Origin: Planctomycetota bacterium
Lineage (GTDB): Bacteria > Planctomycetota > Phycisphaerae > Sedimentisphaerales > Anaerohalosphaeraceae
Direction: 5' to 3'
DNA: 18,636 nt
Assembly (NCBI GenBank): GCA_030637065.1
Contig: DAOVVQ010000039.1
Location: forward strand, 1-18,636
The position numbers and the translations under genes were made by a program. Shown here piece after piece: positions 17,135 to 18,636 of the stretch (positions are counted from its first letter, which is position 1; each line of letters opens with the position of its first letter). Under the pieces are notes generated by a model. The model saw only the letters and a program-made list of their open reading frames with translations, ran no database searches and had not been told where the DNA came from.

Positions 17135-17428
17135 TCAAAATCCCGACGGAAATATCTCACGGTCGATCTGGCCGACGTAGAATCTCCCGTCGGCCTGGAC
17201 GAAATTTACTACCGTATCTAACTGCTTGTTGACGAACGTCGAGTCGTTGGAGACGACTGCCAGCCCGATCACCGCCAGTTCCTTACTGTCGTGGGCCTCG
17301 ACCTCCGAGACGGAAAAATTAAACCGGCTCCTGAGCCGACCGATAGCGCTCTTAACGATCCGCCTCTTATCCTTAAGAGAACCCATCCCATGCAAATGAA
17401 TATGAATTTTAAGCAACCCAACAATCAT
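17135..17428 (-). CDS. DUF503 / YlxP-like small protein
   Basis: The protein is 97 aa. The N-terminal 'MIVGLLKIHIHLHGMGSLKDKRRIVKSAIGRLRSRFNFSVSEVEAHDSKELAVIGLAVVSND' matches DUF503 throughout: a hydrophobic beta strand, the SLKDKR motif, an Arg-rich helix, FNVSVAEV-like and 'IGxAxVSND'. The length is typical of the family. In many bacteria the homologue lies between infB and rbfA, suggesting a translation or ribosome-linked role, but its function is not established. Here it follows the recombinase gene by 78 bp on the same strand and may be co-transcribed. The upstream ribosome binding site is weak. Confidence 0.85.
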   Translation of the reverse strand: MIVGLLKIHIHLHGMGSLKDKRRIVKSAIGRLRSRFNFSVSEVEAHDSKELAVIGLAVVSNDSTFVNKQLDTVVNFVQADGRFYVGQIDREIFPSGF

Positions 17429-17476
17429 TTGAGCCCAACCAGAAAACCAATTAACGACTTCACTAACACCACAATA

Positions 17477-17504
17477 TAAAATCTAAAATATAAAATATAA
17501 AATG
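17477..17504. repeat. Four tandem copies of a TAAAATN heptamer
   Basis: Four 7-bp units, TAAAATC, TAAAATA, TAAAATA and TAAAATG, run head to tail without gaps in the 78-bp gap between the recombinase and DUF503-like genes. The AT-rich block could be a slippage-prone microsatellite or contribute -10-like sequence for the downstream minus-strand gene. Confidence 0.75.
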
Positions 17505-17506
17505 AC

Positions 17507-18487
17507 TCAAGCTCTTGGATGGAACTGCCTGTGAATACTCTTGAGTCTCTCATGGTCCACATGCGTATAGATCTGCGTCGTCGCTATATCGACGTGCCCT
17601 AACATCTCCTGAAGGCTCCGTAGATCGGCGCCGCCGGCGAGCAGATGGCTGGCGAAACAATGCCGCAGCGAATGCGCCGTAAGATTGCCCGGCACGCCCG
17701 CCCGTTTCGCGTATTTTTTCACGACCCGCCAGATATCCACCCGATCCATACCGCGTCCCGTCCGCGAAAGAAACAGATGCTCTTTGCTGTGCGGTTTGGT
17801 CAGCATCGGACGCTGTTCCTGGATATACTCGGTAGTCACCGCGATCGCCATCCTGCCAAGTGGGATTATCCGCTCCTTGCTGCCCTTGCCGAAGCACCGC
17901 ATATACCCGATCGCGAGATTCATATCCGAAACCTTAAGACCGGCTGCCTCGCTGGCCCTGCACCCCGTGCCGTAAAGCACCTCCAGGATCGCCTTGTCCC
18001 GCAGGCAATAGGGATCTTCCGGCTGGGGGGCATTCAGGAGTTCCAGAATCTTTTCCTTGTTGCAGATACTCGGCAGCCTTTGCCAGAGCTTGGGCCCTTC
18101 GATAATCCGCGTAAAATCGTCCTTCAGGATGCCGGTCAGGATACCGAACCTCAGCAGCATCTTCACCGCCACCAGTGCCCGGCTGATACTCGCCTCCGCC
18201 TTGCCCCCCCGGCTCATATCCCGCAGATAACCGTAGAGCAACTCCGGCCGGACCTGGTCGATAGCTGTAATATGCTCCCGGTGGCAGTACTCGACGAACG
18301 CCACCAGATCCCGCCCATAGGCCAGCAGAGTATTCTCCGAAAGCCCCGCCTCAACGGTCATATAGTCCAGAAACCGCCCGATGGTCCGGTCTAAAGCCGT
18401 CCCGCCCAGCCGATCCCGTATCGTTTGCATCTGTCTCGACAAGATCATACCCTCTGAAAATACCCGTTCCCCAGCCGCAATACGCAT
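17507..18487 (-). CDS. XerC/XerD-type tyrosine recombinase
   Basis: The protein is 326 aa from ATG 18487. It carries the N-terminal SAM-like core-binding domain (about 36-120, 'FLDYMTVEAGLSENTLLAYGRDLVAFVEY') and the catalytic domain (about 140-326). Catalytic residues are R177 (GCRASE), K201 (GKGSKER), H272 and R275 (HSLRH), H298 (LGHVD) and Y307 (QIYTHV). R177 to Y307 span 130 residues, as in XerD. The C-terminus HPRA is typical. It is about 28 residues longer at the N-terminus than usual, so internal ATGs at 18448 or 18430 may be the true start; no clear ribosome binding site decides. The role would be chromosome dimer resolution at dif, or possibly integration. No phage or integron genes are nearby, so a housekeeping Xer is favoured. 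C versus D is not resolved. Confidence 0.9.
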   Translation of the reverse strand: MRIAAGERVFSEGMILSRQMQTIRDRLGGTALDRTIGRFLDYMTVEAGLSENTLLAYGRDLVAFVEYCHREHITAIDQVRPELLYGYLRDMSRGGKAEASISRALVAVKMLLRFGILTGILKDDFTRIIEGPKLWQRLPSICNKEKILELLNAPQPEDPYCLRDKAILEVLYGTGCRASEAAGLKVSDMNLAIGYMRCFGKGSKERIIPLGRMAIAVTTEYIQEQRPMLTKPHSKEHLFLSRTGRGMDRVDIWRVVKKYAKRAGVPGNLTAHSLRHCFASHLLAGGADLRSLQEMLGHVDIATTQIYTHVDHERLKSIHRQFHPRA

Positions 18488-18589
18488 GAGGCCCCACAGG
18501 CCGACCTGCGGGCATTCTTCAATATCGGCACCTGTCGCAGGATACCTTTAACCGCCCGCATCGGCCCCAAAAAAAGCCAAACTTGCCAC

Positions 18590-18618
18590 TTGCCGCCGCC
18601 GCTGGGTCGCGATATAAT
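18590..18618 (+). promoter_or_regulatory. Outward-facing sigma70-like promoter at the right edge
   Basis: TTGCCG (18590-18595) and TATAAT (18613-18618) are 17 bases apart. The perfect -10 hexamer points to a plus-strand gene beyond the window, divergent from the recombinase gene. A second TTGCCA at 18583 is too far away (24 bases). Confidence 0.55.
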
Positions 18619-18636
18619 CGCCGCAGACGCAAAAAA

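Overview
The window looks like chromosomal DNA from a Planctomycetota bacterium, probably of the Phycisphaerae/Sedimentisphaerales kind. The clues are a giant secreted protein built from FN3-like 'PDPMTW...GVEYYF...DSGW...YTYTVKARD' units, a dockerin-like EF-hand pair of planctomycete style, and Tat-exported Cys-type sulfatases beside their radical-SAM maturase. GC content is moderate to high and the coding sequence is mostly C/G-ended. The taxon is inferred from gene style; no marker gene is present.

Layout. Positions 2-9364 (+) hold the 3' part of a giant extracellular protein whose frame is open to the left edge. It has 22 tandem FN3-like repeats at an almost invariant 291-bp period, then a carboxypeptidase-regulatory-like domain, a cadherin/tandem-95-like domain, a beta-rich module, a dockerin-like module, and a duplicated DNRLRE/CBM96-like domain flanking a 23rd FN3-like copy. 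Positions 9365-9970 are non-coding but structured: a nested inverted repeat (9463-9564), a MITE-like palindromic element with 7-bp terminal inverted repeats (9598-9755), and a good sigma70-like promoter (9906-9934).

Positions 9971-16783 (+) form a sulfatase cluster: an anaerobic sulfatase-maturating enzyme gene interrupted by one in-frame UGA, a Tat-exported Cys-type sulfatase, a secreted transglutaminase-like/TPR-like protein, and a second Tat-exported Cys-type sulfatase. The maturase would convert the active-site Cys of both sulfatases to formylglycine before Tat export. The sulfatases would then desulfate an unidentified polysaccharide outside the cytoplasm. The UGA replaces the first Gly of the conserved GGEP SAM-binding motif, so the cluster reads as a maturation system with its maturase broken, unless the base is an assembly error or the stop is suppressed.

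Positions 16784-17134 are a repeat-rich convergent gap holding BIME/REP-like inverted repeats. On the minus strand are a DUF503/YlxP-like protein (17135-17428) and a XerC/XerD-type tyrosine recombinase (17507-18487), separated by a small heptamer tandem repeat. A strong-looking outward promoter (18590-18618, +) lies at the right edge and points to a gene outside the window.

The observations most worth checking are the UGA in the maturase, the exact-period repeat array with its two loop types, and the two palindromic elements upstream of the maturase. I saw no CRISPR array, tRNA, rRNA or transposase gene.
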